This document shows, piece by piece, positions 7,866 to 16,497 of a stretch of DNA of 64,000 nucleotides. The notes under the pieces were generated by a model that was not told the origin of the DNA, made no database searches, and saw nothing but the letters and a program-made list of their open reading frames with translations. The DNA lies in assembly GCA_046329195.1 (NCBI GenBank), contig JAXLVB010000001.1, positions 2,852,001-2,916,000 on the forward strand. Reading direction: 5' to 3'. This stretch comes from JAXLVB01 sp046329195. Its GTDB lineage: Bacteria; Bacteroidota; Bacteroidia; Cytophagales; Spirosomataceae. How positions within the stretch are numbered: position 1 is the first letter of the stretch; every line of letters starts with the position of its first letter. Both the position numbers and the translations under genes were made by a program.

Positions 7866-9584
7866 TTAATGTGAATCACGTGTTACCTCGCTACCCGATT
7901 TTCCGATTAAGAAATCCATGTCGGCACCCAAGTGAGCTTGTTGTACGTGCTGAATGTAAAGGCTAACATAACCTCGATTAATGCCTAAGTCCATTGGCTG
8001 CCAGTCAGCTCTACGTTTGGTCAATTCCTCTTCTGACACCTCCAGCGTAAGCGTGCGGTTATGCACGTCGAGGCTAATCCAATCGCCATTTTGTACCAAG
8101 GCTAAATTACCGCCATCGGCTGCTTCGGGCGATACGTGCAGCACCACCGTACCGAAGCCCGTACCACTCATACGCCCGTCCGAAATCCGAACCATGTCAT
8201 GAACGCCTTTTTCGAGGAGTTTTTTAGGAATACCCATGTTGCCTACCTCGGCCATGCCGGGGTAGCCTTTGGGTCCCACGTTTTTGAGAACCATCACCGA
8301 GTTTTCGTCAATGTCAAGGGCGGGGTCATCTATGCGAGCGTGGTAGTCTTCGATGGTTTCAAATACCACAGCTTTGCCTCGGTGCGTCATCAGCTTAGGC
8401 GTAGCTGCTGAGGGCTTAAGCACGGCTCCGTTGGGTGCCAAGTTGCCTCGTACCACCGCAATACCTGACTCAGGTTTGAACGGATTGTCGAGCGTACCCA
8501 CGATGTTTCGGTCAAAAACTTCTGCATCGGTACAGTTTTCACCCATTGTTTTTCCGTTTACGGTCAGAGCATCGTTGTGGATAAAACTGGCCAGTTCTTT
8601 TATTACCGCAGGCAGACCACCAGCATAGTAAAGGTCTTCCATGAAATGCTCACCCGAAGGCTGGATATTAGCCAAGAGTGGAATTCCTTGCGAAAATTTG
8701 TCAAAATCGTCAATGGCTAAGTCCACACCCATGCGGCCAGCAATAGCCAGCAGGTGAATCACGAAGTTGGTGGAGCCCCCAATGGCGGCGTTAATCATGA
8801 TGGCATTTTCAAATGCCTTGCGAGTCAGAATTTTAGAAAGTTTGAGGTCTTCGTTGACCATCTCTACAATCCGCCGACCTGATAGCTGCGAAATCACCTT
8901 TCGACGAGCATCGGCAGCAGGAATAGCTGCATTGTTGGGCAGTGACAGCCCGAGAGCTTCTACCATCGTAGCCATGGTGGAGGCTGTTCCCATCACAGCA
9001 CAGTGGCCTTGGGTACGAGCCATACAGGCTTCGGCTTCTACAAATTGTGCTTGGTTGATTTCGCCAAGTTTGTACGCTTCGGCAAAGCGCCAAACGTCAG
9101 ACGTACCGATGTTTTTGCCTCGCCAGTGGCCTTTGAGCATCGGCCCACCTGAGATAACCAGTGTGGGTAAGTCCACGCTACACGCCCCCATCACAAGCGA
9201 GGGGGTCGTTTTGTCGCACCCACAGAGCAGCACCACACCGTCCACCGGGTTGGCTCGAATGGATTCTTCTACATCCATACTCGCCAAGTTGCGGTAGAGC
9301 ATGGCGGTAGGCTTGATGAGGGTTTCGCCCAGCGACATCACCGGAAACTCGACCGGAAAACCACCCGCTTCGAGTACGCCTCGTTTGACGGCTTCGGCCA
9401 AATCCCGAAAATGAGCGTTACAAGGCGTAAGCTCTGACCATGTGTTGCATATACCAATGACAGGGCGTCCGTCAAACAAATCAGGAGGGATGCCTTGGTT
9501 TTTCATCCACGCTCGATAAATGAATCCATCTTTACCCGTTTTACCGAACCAGTTTTGAGAGCGTAGGTGCGAAGTATCTGCCAT
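7866..9584 (-). CDS. IlvD/Edd family sugar-acid dehydratase (L-arabinonate dehydratase-like)
   Basis: 572 residues. Iron-sulphur-dependent dehydratase; cluster-ligand cysteines are visible in GICNTWSELTPCN (about 45-57), LCGCDKTTPS (about 120) and GHCAVMGTAS (about 193), and the catalytic loop SDGRMSGTGFGTVVLHVSPEAADGG-type segment is near residue 470. Length and the pattern resemble L-arabinonate/D-xylonate dehydratases more than biosynthetic IlvD. It would convert an aldonate to its 2-keto-3-deoxy acid. The 215-bp gap to the oxidase gene holds no recognisable terminator, so a three-gene operon reading 9584 to 5745 is plausible. Divergent from the PH-domain gene at 9704. Confidence 0.9.
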   Translation of the reverse strand: MADTSHLRSQNWFGKTGKDGFIYRAWMKNQGIPPDLFDGRPVIGICNTWSELTPCNAHFRDLAEAVKRGVLEAGGFPVEFPVMSLGETLIKPTAMLYRNLASMDVEESIRANPVDGVVLLCGCDKTTPSLVMGACSVDLPTLVISGGPMLKGHWRGKNIGTSDVWRFAEAYKLGEINQAQFVEAEACMARTQGHCAVMGTASTMATMVEALGLSLPNNAAIPAADARRKVISQLSGRRIVEMVNEDLKLSKILTRKAFENAIMINAAIGGSTNFVIHLLAIAGRMGVDLAIDDFDKFSQGIPLLANIQPSGEHFMEDLYYAGGLPAVIKELASFIHNDALTVNGKTMGENCTDAEVFDRNIVGTLDNPFKPESGIAVVRGNLAPNGAVLKPSAATPKLMTHRGKAVVFETIEDYHARIDDPALDIDENSVMVLKNVGPKGYPGMAEVGNMGIPKKLLEKGVHDMVRISDGRMSGTGFGTVVLHVSPEAADGGNLALVQNGDWISLDVHNRTLTLEVSEEELTKRRADWQPMDLGINRGYVSLYIQHVQQAHLGADMDFLIGKSGSEVTRDSH

Positions 9585-9703
9585 GACTTTTGATGTAGTT
9601 TAGAGGTTTTTGTCAGGCCAAACCTACAAAAGAAATGAGGATTTTTTACCCTTAATTGTAGGAATTTGTAATTTTAGCATCACCAAAATAAGCTACTCAC
9701 CCC

Positions 9704-10240
9704 ATGCACACCAACAACGTCTTGTTCAAAGCCGAATTCAACCCACTCATCAAGCCATACTTGTTGCTTTATGTCTCTTTTTTCTTTCTGATTTCCGTTA
9801 TTGGGATTGCGTTGCTACCCATTTGGTTTTTGGGAGTAGGGCAGTGGTGGAGCAATCACTACTTCCATAAACTGGAGTGCGAACTGTCGGAGCGTTCGTT
9901 ACGCTTCAAGAAAGGGATTTTGGTACAGGTCGAAAAAACCATTCCTTTAGAAAATATCCAGGATATTACGTTTATAGAGGGACCGTTATTACGAGCGTTT
10001 CACTTGTGTATTCTGAAACTCGAAACCGCTGGGCAGTCGGCACATGGGGCTAATAACATGGAGTTTATCGGCATTATGAATGCGCCTGAGTTTCGGAACA
10101 TGGTGCTGACCCAACGAGAAAAACTTGTGCAAGAGTTGAAGGGTTCCCCCCAGCAAGTTGATAATGAGCAAGTACTTTTGCTCCGAGAAATAAGAGATAC
10201 CTTGGTGAAAATTCAGGAAGGAATAACGAAGGAGAAGTGA
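9704..10240 (+). CDS. Bacterial PH domain (DUF304/bPH2) membrane protein
   Basis: 178 residues. Two hydrophobic helices at about 20-50 are followed by a PH-like module: CELSERSLRFKKGIL, KTIPLENIQDITFIEGPLLRAF and LKLETAGQS, the classic bPH2/YdbT order of beta strands. The C-terminus is charged and helical. Family members are found at the membrane but their role is unclear. ATG at 9704 follows the divergent promoter region shared with the dehydratase gene. Confidence 0.85.
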   Translation: MHTNNVLFKAEFNPLIKPYLLLYVSFFFLISVIGIALLPIWFLGVGQWWSNHYFHKLECELSERSLRFKKGILVQVEKTIPLENIQDITFIEGPLLRAFHLCILKLETAGQSAHGANNMEFIGIMNAPEFRNMVLTQREKLVQELKGSPQQVDNEQVLLLREIRDTLVKIQEGITKEK

Positions 10241-10260
10241 GTGATTTTGACCCGCAAAGT

Positions 10261-10286
10261 CAATTTATTGAGCCTCACAGCAAAGT
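10261..10286. promoter_or_regulatory. Putative operator, copy 1, upstream of first AraC gene
   Basis: A 26-bp segment containing TTATTGAGC and CACAGCAAAGT. It recurs at 11290-11315 with 25 of 26 identities, at the same distance (19 nt) from a TAATTTTG -7 box, suggesting a conserved regulator site or conserved -33 region. Confidence 0.5.
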
Positions 10287-10305
10287 AATTGCAGAAAAAG
10301 GTTCA

Positions 10306-10313
10306 TAATTTTG
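10306..10313 (+). promoter_or_regulatory. -7 promoter box TAATTTTG, first AraC gene
   Basis: Exact match to the Bacteroidetes -7 consensus TAnnTTTG, 56 nt before the ATG at 10370. No good -33 TTG at the usual spacing; the conserved upstream segment may replace it. Confidence 0.5.
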
Positions 10314-10369
10314 TGATACTTCTTTAATGAGAACACTGGCAAGCTACTCATTTTCAAAAGTTTACAACT

Positions 10370-11251
10370 ATGGTAAATATCTATGACTTTTTGAAGTATC
10401 AACCTGACCTCTACAAGCAATTTACTTGTAAAGATATGCTATTTGCTTACTACGACTGCCCACAAGTAAGAAAAGCAGACGATGTTTTTACACATCACAA
10501 TATTTTTGTATTTGATATAAGTGGGAAGAAACGCTTTTATAGAGCAGGAAAGTCATGGTTGTTCGAACCAGGAAATGGTATCTTGATGAAGAAGGGAGCA
10601 TTTATTCAAGAGATTTATTTGGGCGTAGGCTATCGTTCCATCAATTTTTATGTACCTGACAGCCATCTTCGACAATTAATAAGGAAATTTCATCCCATCA
10701 ATAACAGTAAAGTGCCGCCTAATCAACCCACCGAACCAATCATAGAACTGGACATAAGTGAGGCGACTAATCATTTTTTGCAAGCCATCATTGCTTGTTT
10801 TTCACAACAACCCCCTCCGTCTGAAGAATTGCTGGAACAGAGGTTTTATGGCCTTATCTTTTCTATTATCGAAAATCCAGCTAATCAATCTGTGATTTCA
10901 TACTTGAATAGTATTGCCGAGCAGCCCAAAACCTCTTTGTACGAGATAATGGAAACCAACTATATGTACAACTTGTCTTTGAGTGAGTACGCCCGCATTG
11001 CTAACCGTAGTTTAACAACGTTCAAAAGAGATTTTAAAGAACTTTTCAATACATCACCTGCCAAATGGCTGATAGAAAAGCGATTAGGGTACGCCCAATT
11101 GTTGTTAAATACAACTGCAAAAAGTATCAGCGAAATTAGTTTTGAAAGTGGCTTTGAGAATAATGCCCATTTTAGCAGAACATTCAAAGAAAAATTTGGC
11201 GTGCCTCCTTTCCATTATCGTAAAGAGCAGATGAGTTCGAGCTTTGCCTGA
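10370..11251 (+). CDS. AraC family transcriptional regulator (copy 1)
   Basis: 293 residues. The N-terminal part (1-170) is a cupin-like sensing region; the C-terminal 100 residues form the double helix-turn-helix: YNLSLSEYARIANRSLTTFKRDF, SPAKWLIEKRLGYAQLLL, then ISEISFESGFENNAHFSRTFKEKFG and PPFHYRK, the canonical AraC signature. Closely related throughout to the next gene (11389), including the upstream region, so the pair arose by tandem duplication. Likely targets are the flavin oxidoreductase and downstream genes, but the inducer is unknown. Confidence 0.93.
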   Translation: MVNIYDFLKYQPDLYKQFTCKDMLFAYYDCPQVRKADDVFTHHNIFVFDISGKKRFYRAGKSWLFEPGNGILMKKGAFIQEIYLGVGYRSINFYVPDSHLRQLIRKFHPINNSKVPPNQPTEPIIELDISEATNHFLQAIIACFSQQPPPSEELLEQRFYGLIFSIIENPANQSVISYLNSIAEQPKTSLYEIMETNYMYNLSLSEYARIANRSLTTFKRDFKELFNTSPAKWLIEKRLGYAQLLLNTTAKSISEISFESGFENNAHFSRTFKEKFGVPPFHYRKEQMSSSFA

Positions 11252-11289
11252 GTAAAGAAGCCCATAATTTCTATTTTGACTCTCTCAGA

Positions 11290-11315
11290 CAATTTATTGA
11301 GCTTCACAGCAAAGT
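11290..11315. promoter_or_regulatory. Putative operator, copy 2, upstream of second AraC gene
   Basis: Second copy of the 26-bp segment seen at 10261-10286, differing at one base. Followed after 19 nt by TAATTTTG, as in copy 1. Confidence 0.5.
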
Positions 11316-11334
11316 GTTCTTGAAAAAATACCAC

Positions 11335-11342
11335 TAATTTTG
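11335..11342 (+). promoter_or_regulatory. -7 promoter box TAATTTTG, second AraC gene
   Basis: Exact TAnnTTTG match 46 nt before the ATG at 11389. Its position relative to the conserved 26-bp segment is identical to copy 1. Confidence 0.5.
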
Positions 11343-11388
11343 ATTCAGCAAATCATATTTATTACCCATTTTTTTAACACGCACCACG

Positions 11389-12267
11389 ATGATTAATGGA
11401 TATGATTTTTTGAAATACAAACCTGAAGCGTACAAGCAGTTTAGTTGTAAGGGTATGCTGTTTGTCTATTTTGATTGCCCACAGGCGATCAAGCGGGTGG
11501 ATATTTTTACCCATTATAACATTTTTTCTTTTGTGATTGATGGGAAAAAAATTATCCATCGCCCAGGAAAATCTTGGCTACTCGGAAAAGATACTTGCTA
11601 TTTTTTCAAAAAAGGAGCGTATAATCAAGAGCTCTACTTAGATGAAGGGTGGCGTTCGATGAATCTTTATGTGCCAGATAGTTACTTACAATCGCTTATT
11701 AAAGAATATTTCAAATTCTACAGAGGCAAGTCGTTAGTCAATCGACCCAGCGACTATATTATTGAAGTGGATGTAAATGAAATAACAAGGGATTTTCAAC
11801 AAACGATGTTGTCTTCATTTACACAAAAGCCAGCTCCTTCCGAAGAAGTATTGGAAGAGCGATTTCGAGATTTGGTTTTTTCGATTCTTGCTAATCGTCA
11901 TAATGAGTCGCTGGTTTGTTACCTGAATGGGCTTGCTGACCGTCAGAAAACATCGCTGTTTGAGGTGATGGAAACAAACTATATGTACAATCTATCGCTT
12001 CAAGAATATGCCAAAATTGCTAATCGGAGTTTGGCTACGTTTAAGCGAGAATTCAAGAGTTTGTTTCATACTACTCCCGCCAAGTGGCTCATGGACAAAC
12101 GCTTAGACTACGCACAGTTATTATTAAACACCACTAAAAAAAACATAAATGAGATTGTATTTGATAGTGGATTTGAAAATAGCTCCCATTTCAGTCGAGT
12201 ATTCAAAGAGAAGTTTGGTGCTTCACCTCTCCACTATCGCAAAAACCAGCTGGTAGCATTCTCCTAA
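11389..12267 (+). CDS. AraC family transcriptional regulator (copy 2)
   Basis: 292 residues, paralogue of the gene at 10370. Shared segments include YDFLKY at the N-terminus, SFxQKPAPSEE in the middle, METNYMYNLSL before the DNA-binding domain and INEIVFDSGFENSSHFSRVFKEKFG at the C-terminal AraC signature. The sensing half has diverged more than the DNA-binding half, consistent with the two proteins reading related sites but different signals. It lies 96 bp upstream of the flavin oxidoreductase. Confidence 0.93.
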   Translation: MINGYDFLKYKPEAYKQFSCKGMLFVYFDCPQAIKRVDIFTHYNIFSFVIDGKKIIHRPGKSWLLGKDTCYFFKKGAYNQELYLDEGWRSMNLYVPDSYLQSLIKEYFKFYRGKSLVNRPSDYIIEVDVNEITRDFQQTMLSSFTQKPAPSEEVLEERFRDLVFSILANRHNESLVCYLNGLADRQKTSLFEVMETNYMYNLSLQEYAKIANRSLATFKREFKSLFHTTPAKWLMDKRLDYAQLLLNTTKKNINEIVFDSGFENSSHFSRVFKEKFGASPLHYRKNQLVAFS

Positions 12268-12363
12268 CCATTTACGAACACTTTTATCAAATCGCTCTTT
12301 TGCAAGCCAACGGCTTGTTGTGCATATGCTTTGCTTTTTTTCCAACTTAAATACATTATATCC

Positions 12364-13728
12364 ATGAAGAATCTGTCTCATCATTTTTCTAACTTTAAGG
12401 GAAGCCTCATTACCTCGCAAGATTCAACGTATGACACTGTACGTCAAGTACACAACCGAATGATTGATAAACGTCCAGCATTGATTGCCCAATGCACCGA
12501 CGTTGCTGATGTAATCATGGTGGTGAACTATGCCCGAGACAACCAACTATTGCTCGCCATCAGAGGAGGCGGGCACAATGGCCCTGGCCTTGGCACTTGC
12601 GACGGAGGAGTGGTCATAGACCTATCGCCCATGCGAAACGTACAGGTGAATCCGACAAACCAAACGGTACTTGCTCAAGGGGGGTGTCTCCTCGGCGATA
12701 TTGACACGGCAAGCCATGCCTTCGGTTTAGCAGTACCTACGGGTATCAACTCTACCACAGGCATTGGAGGGTTGGCCTTAGGCGGAGGACTGGGGCACTT
12801 AACTCGCCAATATGGCCTTACGATTGATAACCTGTTGGAAGCCGAAATGGTATTAGCTAACGGGCAATTGGTCAAGGCCTCTGCCACTGAAAATGAAGAT
12901 TTGTTTTGGGCGATTCGGGGTGGGGGTGGCAATTTTGGAGTAGTTACTTCTTTTTTATTTCGGGCGCATCCTATCAGTATCGTATATGGAGGTCCGATGT
13001 TTTGGCCTATTAGCGAAGCCAAAGAACGGATGAAATGGTATCAAGATTTCATCAAGCAAGCCCCTGATGAGATTAACGGTTTCTTTGCTTTTCACATCGT
13101 ACCTCCTGTTGATCCGTTTCCAGCAGAACATCATTTAGAAACCATGTGCGGTATTGTGTGGTGTTATACAGGAGACATGGCAAAGGCCGAAGAAGTTTTT
13201 GAAGCGATTCGGGCTGTCAAAGCACCTGCTATTGATTTAGTAGGGCCATTGCCTGTGCTTGTTATCCAAACGTTGTTTGATGGATTACTGACCCCCCAAC
13301 TGTTTTATTGGAAAGGCGATTTTGTAAAAGAATTAAGCGACGAAGCTATTGACATACACCTCAAACATGTAGCCCATATTCCCAGCATTTCGTCGGGGAT
13401 GCACCTCTATCCTGTTAATGGTGCTGCGGCTCGAATCGGCAAACATGAAACTGCATGGAACTACCGAGATGCCACATGGGCGATGGTGATGGCAGGTGTT
13501 GATCCTGACCCTGCTAACAGAGAAAAGATAGTTGACTGGGCAAGAGCATATTGGAGCGAGTTGCATCCACATACGGCTGGGGGGTCTTACGTGAACTTTA
13601 TGATGGAGGAAGGCGATGACCGAGTAAAAGCCACCTATGGCGACAACCACAAACGTTTGGTGGCCATTAAGAGCAAATACGACCCAACCAATCTGTTTCG
13701 AGTAAATCAGAACATTAAACCTGCCTAA
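12364..13728 (+). CDS. FAD-linked oxidoreductase of the berberine-bridge/VAO type
   Basis: 454 residues. The FAD-binding PCMH domain shows AIRGGGHNGPGLGTCDGG, where the His after GGG is the usual 8-alpha-N-histidyl flavin attachment site, then GGCLLGDID and TGIGGLALGGGLGHLTR. At the second attachment position typical bicovalent enzymes carry Cys; here the TGIGG loop has none, so a mono-covalent flavin is expected. The C-terminus has the BBE domain (YVNFMMEEGDD..., KYDPTNLFRVNQNI). Such enzymes oxidise sugars, alcohols or secondary metabolites. ATG at 12364 (MKNLSHHF) is preferred to 12331 because the upstream residues look like leader. The two AraC genes just upstream are probable regulators. 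Confidence 0.9.
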   Translation: MKNLSHHFSNFKGSLITSQDSTYDTVRQVHNRMIDKRPALIAQCTDVADVIMVVNYARDNQLLLAIRGGGHNGPGLGTCDGGVVIDLSPMRNVQVNPTNQTVLAQGGCLLGDIDTASHAFGLAVPTGINSTTGIGGLALGGGLGHLTRQYGLTIDNLLEAEMVLANGQLVKASATENEDLFWAIRGGGGNFGVVTSFLFRAHPISIVYGGPMFWPISEAKERMKWYQDFIKQAPDEINGFFAFHIVPPVDPFPAEHHLETMCGIVWCYTGDMAKAEEVFEAIRAVKAPAIDLVGPLPVLVIQTLFDGLLTPQLFYWKGDFVKELSDEAIDIHLKHVAHIPSISSGMHLYPVNGAAARIGKHETAWNYRDATWAMVMAGVDPDPANREKIVDWARAYWSELHPHTAGGSYVNFMMEEGDDRVKATYGDNHKRLVAIKSKYDPTNLFRVNQNIKPA

Positions 13729-14080
13729 TTTTGTCTGCATAGGCTCATTATTTAGAAGAAACATTGCTGCCGCTCAAATGGAGGGGAGTGGACTGTTTGT
13801 TTCAAACTTAGCTTTTTGGTGAAAATTACACTCAATATGCCACTGAATTTCTCTTTGGTTTAGAGAAAGTGGACGGCTCAATTTTAAATACCCTCACCTC
13901 AATAGTCGTATCGTGATTTTTTAGCCTGAGTTTCTTTTATCCACTTGTAGAAACCTTGTTTATCCATGAAAATCTAACCAATTCTTGGAATAGCAAGGCA
14001 ACCTTGCCTTTAAGTTTATCAATAATATGTTATCCCAAGTACAAATTACTACTGTCTTTTACCTTTTAACCATTTTAATC
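13729..14080. other. Gap without recognisable gene
   Basis: 352 bp. I see no convincing coding frame. A short hairpin (CAAGG-CAA-CCTTG near 13995-14010) is the only structure noted. Probably the 3' region of the oxidoreductase plus the promoter of the Tat-exported protein. Confidence 0.5.
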
Positions 14081-14785
14081 ATGAACAATCATAAATTAAA
14101 CAGAACAACTCCTCGCCGTGAATTTCTGGGCGTTTTTACGGCTGGCGTAACGACGCTGAGTGCTACCACATTAGCTGCTCCTCTTGACGCAGAGGCCAAA
14201 ACAAATCATCCAGTTGAGGTAAATTTGGATAACCCAGATGCATGGTTTGATGGCATCAAGGGAAAACACAAAGTTGTGTTTGATGCCACTCGCCCTCACG
14301 AAATCCTACCTTTTGCTTGGCCTCGTGTGTTTTTATCAAGCCATGTCAAAACAGGTACTCCCGAAAAAGATGTCAGCATCGTTGTAGTGTTACGCCACAC
14401 GGCCATTCCTTATGCTTTTGAAGACCGCCTGTGGGCAAAATACAATTTTGGAGCAGTATTTAAAGCGGACGACCCGTCAACCAAGGCACCTGCGATGCGT
14501 AATCCATTCTGGCAACCAAAACCGGGGGATTTTGTATTACCAGGGATTGGCGAAGTAGCTATCGGTATCAACCAGCTTCAAGCCAGCGGAGTTATGTTTT
14601 GCGTATGCGATACTGCCATCACCGCATATAGTGCTGCATTAGCGCAAGGGATGAACCTAAACCCAGCGGATGTAAAAAAAGAGTGGATGTCGGGTCTCTT
14701 GCCAGGGATTCAGTTAGTTCCAGCTGGAATATGGGCCTTGGGTAGGGCGCAAGAAAAAGGCTGTTCTTACATTTTTGCTGGTTAA
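14081..14785 (+). CDS. Tat-exported DsrE-like protein
   Basis: 234 residues from the Met at 14081. A twin-arginine signal is visible: TTPRREFLGVFTAGVTTLSATTLAA, so the protein is exported folded. The mature part has VVVLRHTAIPYAFEDRLWAKYNFG, then GVMFCVCDTAITAYSAALAQGMN with a Cys pair, and ends PAGIWALGRAQEKGCSYIFAG, a layout like periplasmic DsrE/DsrF-type proteins, where the Cys would handle sulphur or act in redox. No metal motif was seen. Followed by a strong hairpin and then a TauE/SafE permease, a context that fits sulphur compounds. The DsrE link is by pattern only. Confidence 0.65.
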   Translation: MNNHKLNRTTPRREFLGVFTAGVTTLSATTLAAPLDAEAKTNHPVEVNLDNPDAWFDGIKGKHKVVFDATRPHEILPFAWPRVFLSSHVKTGTPEKDVSIVVVLRHTAIPYAFEDRLWAKYNFGAVFKADDPSTKAPAMRNPFWQPKPGDFVLPGIGEVAIGINQLQASGVMFCVCDTAITAYSAALAQGMNLNPADVKKEWMSGLLPGIQLVPAGIWALGRAQEKGCSYIFAG

Positions 14786-14797
14786 TTAAAAACAAAA

Positions 14798-14837
14798 CAA
14801 GGATTAGGTGGAAGTAGCCAGTTCTACCTAATCCTTG
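14798..14837 (+). terminator. Hairpin terminator between DsrE-like and TauE genes
   Basis: Arms 14798-14813 and 14822-14837 pair with one mismatch (CAAGGATTAGGT core), 8-nt loop. The downstream T-tract is weak, so it may attenuate rather than fully stop transcription. Confidence 0.6.
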
Positions 14838-14865
14838 ATTTAAAAACCTTATCAGGATAAATACA

Positions 14866-15666
14866 ATGCAGATTTTTGGCTTTTTGTGTTCTATTTTTAT
14901 TGGTCTTAGTCTTGGCTTGATAGGAGGTGGGGGGAGTATTCTCACATTACCTGTACTGGTTTACTTGCTCGGCGTTAATCCCATTCTCTCTACCTCTTAT
15001 TCATTATTTGTGGTCGGTATTACTTCGTTGTTAGGCTCATTTAGTTATATGCAAAAGAGCCAAATTAGCTATAAAATAGCCTTTGTCTTCTCGATTCCCT
15101 CATTGTTGGCAGTATTCCTGAGCCATAAGTACGTAATGTCTGCTATTCCAGACCTCATTTTCTTGACCGATACATTCAAACTGAGCAGAAACGTAGTGCT
15201 GATGGTTTTCTTTGCTTCTGTTATGTTGTTTGCTTCGGTCTCTATGATAAGCGATTGGAAGATAAAAACAGATACAAAATACAATCCGAAGCAACTCAAT
15301 TATCCCATGATTGTCCTACAAAGTGCATTGGTAGGAGCCGTCACGGGAATCGTGGGTGCTGGTGGGGGATTTCTCATTATCCCCACACTGGTGTTATTAA
15401 CCCACTTGCCTATGAAAACGGCGGTAGGTACATCATTACTGATTATTGCAGCTAAATCCCTATTTGGTTTCTTGGGCGATTTAGGTAATATCTCAATAAA
15501 CTGGTCATTCCTGTTAGAATTTACCATGTTGGCGATTGTTGGTATTTTTGTAGGCTCCTACCTATCGCAATTTATCTCTGGCCAAACACTGAAGAAAGTT
15601 TTTGGTTGGTTTATGATGATAATAAGCATAGGCATCATTCTTAAAGAAATGCTTATATATCCGTAA
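14866..15666 (+). CDS. TauE/SafE family sulphite/organosulphonate permease
   Basis: 266 residues with about eight hydrophobic helices arranged as two homologous halves. Each half opens with the family's Gly-rich turn: LIGGGGSILTLPVL (about 20-34) and GIVGAGGGFLIIPTLVLL (about 160-178), followed by TAVGTSLLIIAAKS. Family members export sulphite, sulphoacetate or related anions. The genomic link to a DsrE-like exported protein supports a sulphur role, but the substrate is not determinable. Confidence 0.9.
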   Translation: MQIFGFLCSIFIGLSLGLIGGGGSILTLPVLVYLLGVNPILSTSYSLFVVGITSLLGSFSYMQKSQISYKIAFVFSIPSLLAVFLSHKYVMSAIPDLIFLTDTFKLSRNVVLMVFFASVMLFASVSMISDWKIKTDTKYNPKQLNYPMIVLQSALVGAVTGIVGAGGGFLIIPTLVLLTHLPMKTAVGTSLLIIAAKSLFGFLGDLGNISINWSFLLEFTMLAIVGIFVGSYLSQFISGQTLKKVFGWFMMIISIGIILKEMLIYP

Positions 15667-15952
15667 GAACTTATGCAAAAATCACTTCCCAAATATACTT
15701 GGTGGCCAGAAGATTACTGGAATATCAATGTGTTTTAATTGGAGGATAATTAGCCGTTTGGATAGTATTCTTTTGCGAGTTTGATGGTTCGTGTTTTGTC
15801 TTTTTAGGAGCGTGAATCTGCGGGTACAAGAAATTTTGAGTAATTTCGAGGCAGTATGATTAACCATTAAATACCTAACCCATTTCCAGCAAAAATCGTC
15901 ATACTGTTGTGGACAATGTTGCCCGAGTACAGGCTGGATATTAGTAACTATC

Positions 15953-16396
15953 ATGCGCTGGCTCATAAAACCCTTCGACGCCCTTACTCCCCACGAACTC
16001 TACCAAATCCTGCGCTTGCGTAGTGAGGTGTTTGTGGTAGAGCAGAATTGCGTTTTTTTGGATATGGATGATAAAGACGCTCACTGCGAGCACCTCATGG
16101 CTTGGAACGAAGTGGGTCAACTGGTGGCTTACACTCGTTTGGTGCCGCCGGGTATTTCGTACAATGAACCTTCTATCGGTAGAGTAGTTACGTCGCCGGC
16201 TCAACGAGGCTTAAAAATAGGCCGTGAGCTGATGGAGCGATCCATCGCTTCGGTAGAAGAACTCTTTGGAAAACAGCCTATTAAGATTGGAGCCCAACTG
16301 TACCTTAAGCGTTTTTATGAATCATTGGGTTTTATGCAATCGGACGAGGAATATCTAGAAGACGGTATCCCGCATATCGAAATGGTGAGAGGGTAA
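15953..16396 (+). CDS. ElaA-like GNAT acetyltransferase
   Basis: 147 residues, matching ElaA length. The N-terminal LRSEVFVVEQNCVFLDMDDKDAHCEHL segment is the hallmark of ElaA; the acetyl-CoA loop is VTSPAQRGLKIGRELM (about 82-97), followed by a late Tyr/Phe-rich strand (YLKRFYESLGF). Substrate unknown. The start at 15953 is in the conserved position (MRWLIKPFDAL). Convergent with the membrane protein at 16498. Confidence 0.88.
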   Translation: MRWLIKPFDALTPHELYQILRLRSEVFVVEQNCVFLDMDDKDAHCEHLMAWNEVGQLVAYTRLVPPGISYNEPSIGRVVTSPAQRGLKIGRELMERSIASVEELFGKQPIKIGAQLYLKRFYESLGFMQSDEEYLEDGIPHIEMVRG

Positions 16397-16409
16397 TAAG
16401 TAGCGAGTA

Positions 16410-16449
16410 GGCAGCTTGTCGGAAGCAGCTTCGGCTTCGCTCAGCTGCC
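16410..16449. terminator. Hairpin between convergent genes
   Basis: GGCAGCT at 16410-16416 pairs with AGCTGCC at 16443-16449; an inner stem (GAAGC/GCTTC) lengthens the structure. It lies 14 bp after the GNAT stop, between converging genes, so it may terminate either transcript although no T-tract is present. Confidence 0.4.
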
Positions 16450-16497
16450 GAATTACCAATTCATCAGTCACCCATACACTAATAGCCAGTCCACCAA

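Noticed and set aside
8767..9297. 176-codon plus-strand frame opposite the dehydratase
   Set aside because: Shadow of the long IlvD/Edd gene, whose conserved motifs cover the whole interval.
15674..15739. 21-codon frame MQKSLPKYTWWPEDYWNINVF after the TauE gene
   Set aside because: Tryptophan-rich and curious, but no signal, no partner and no conserved context that I can see. Possibly a gene remnant. Not listed as a gene.
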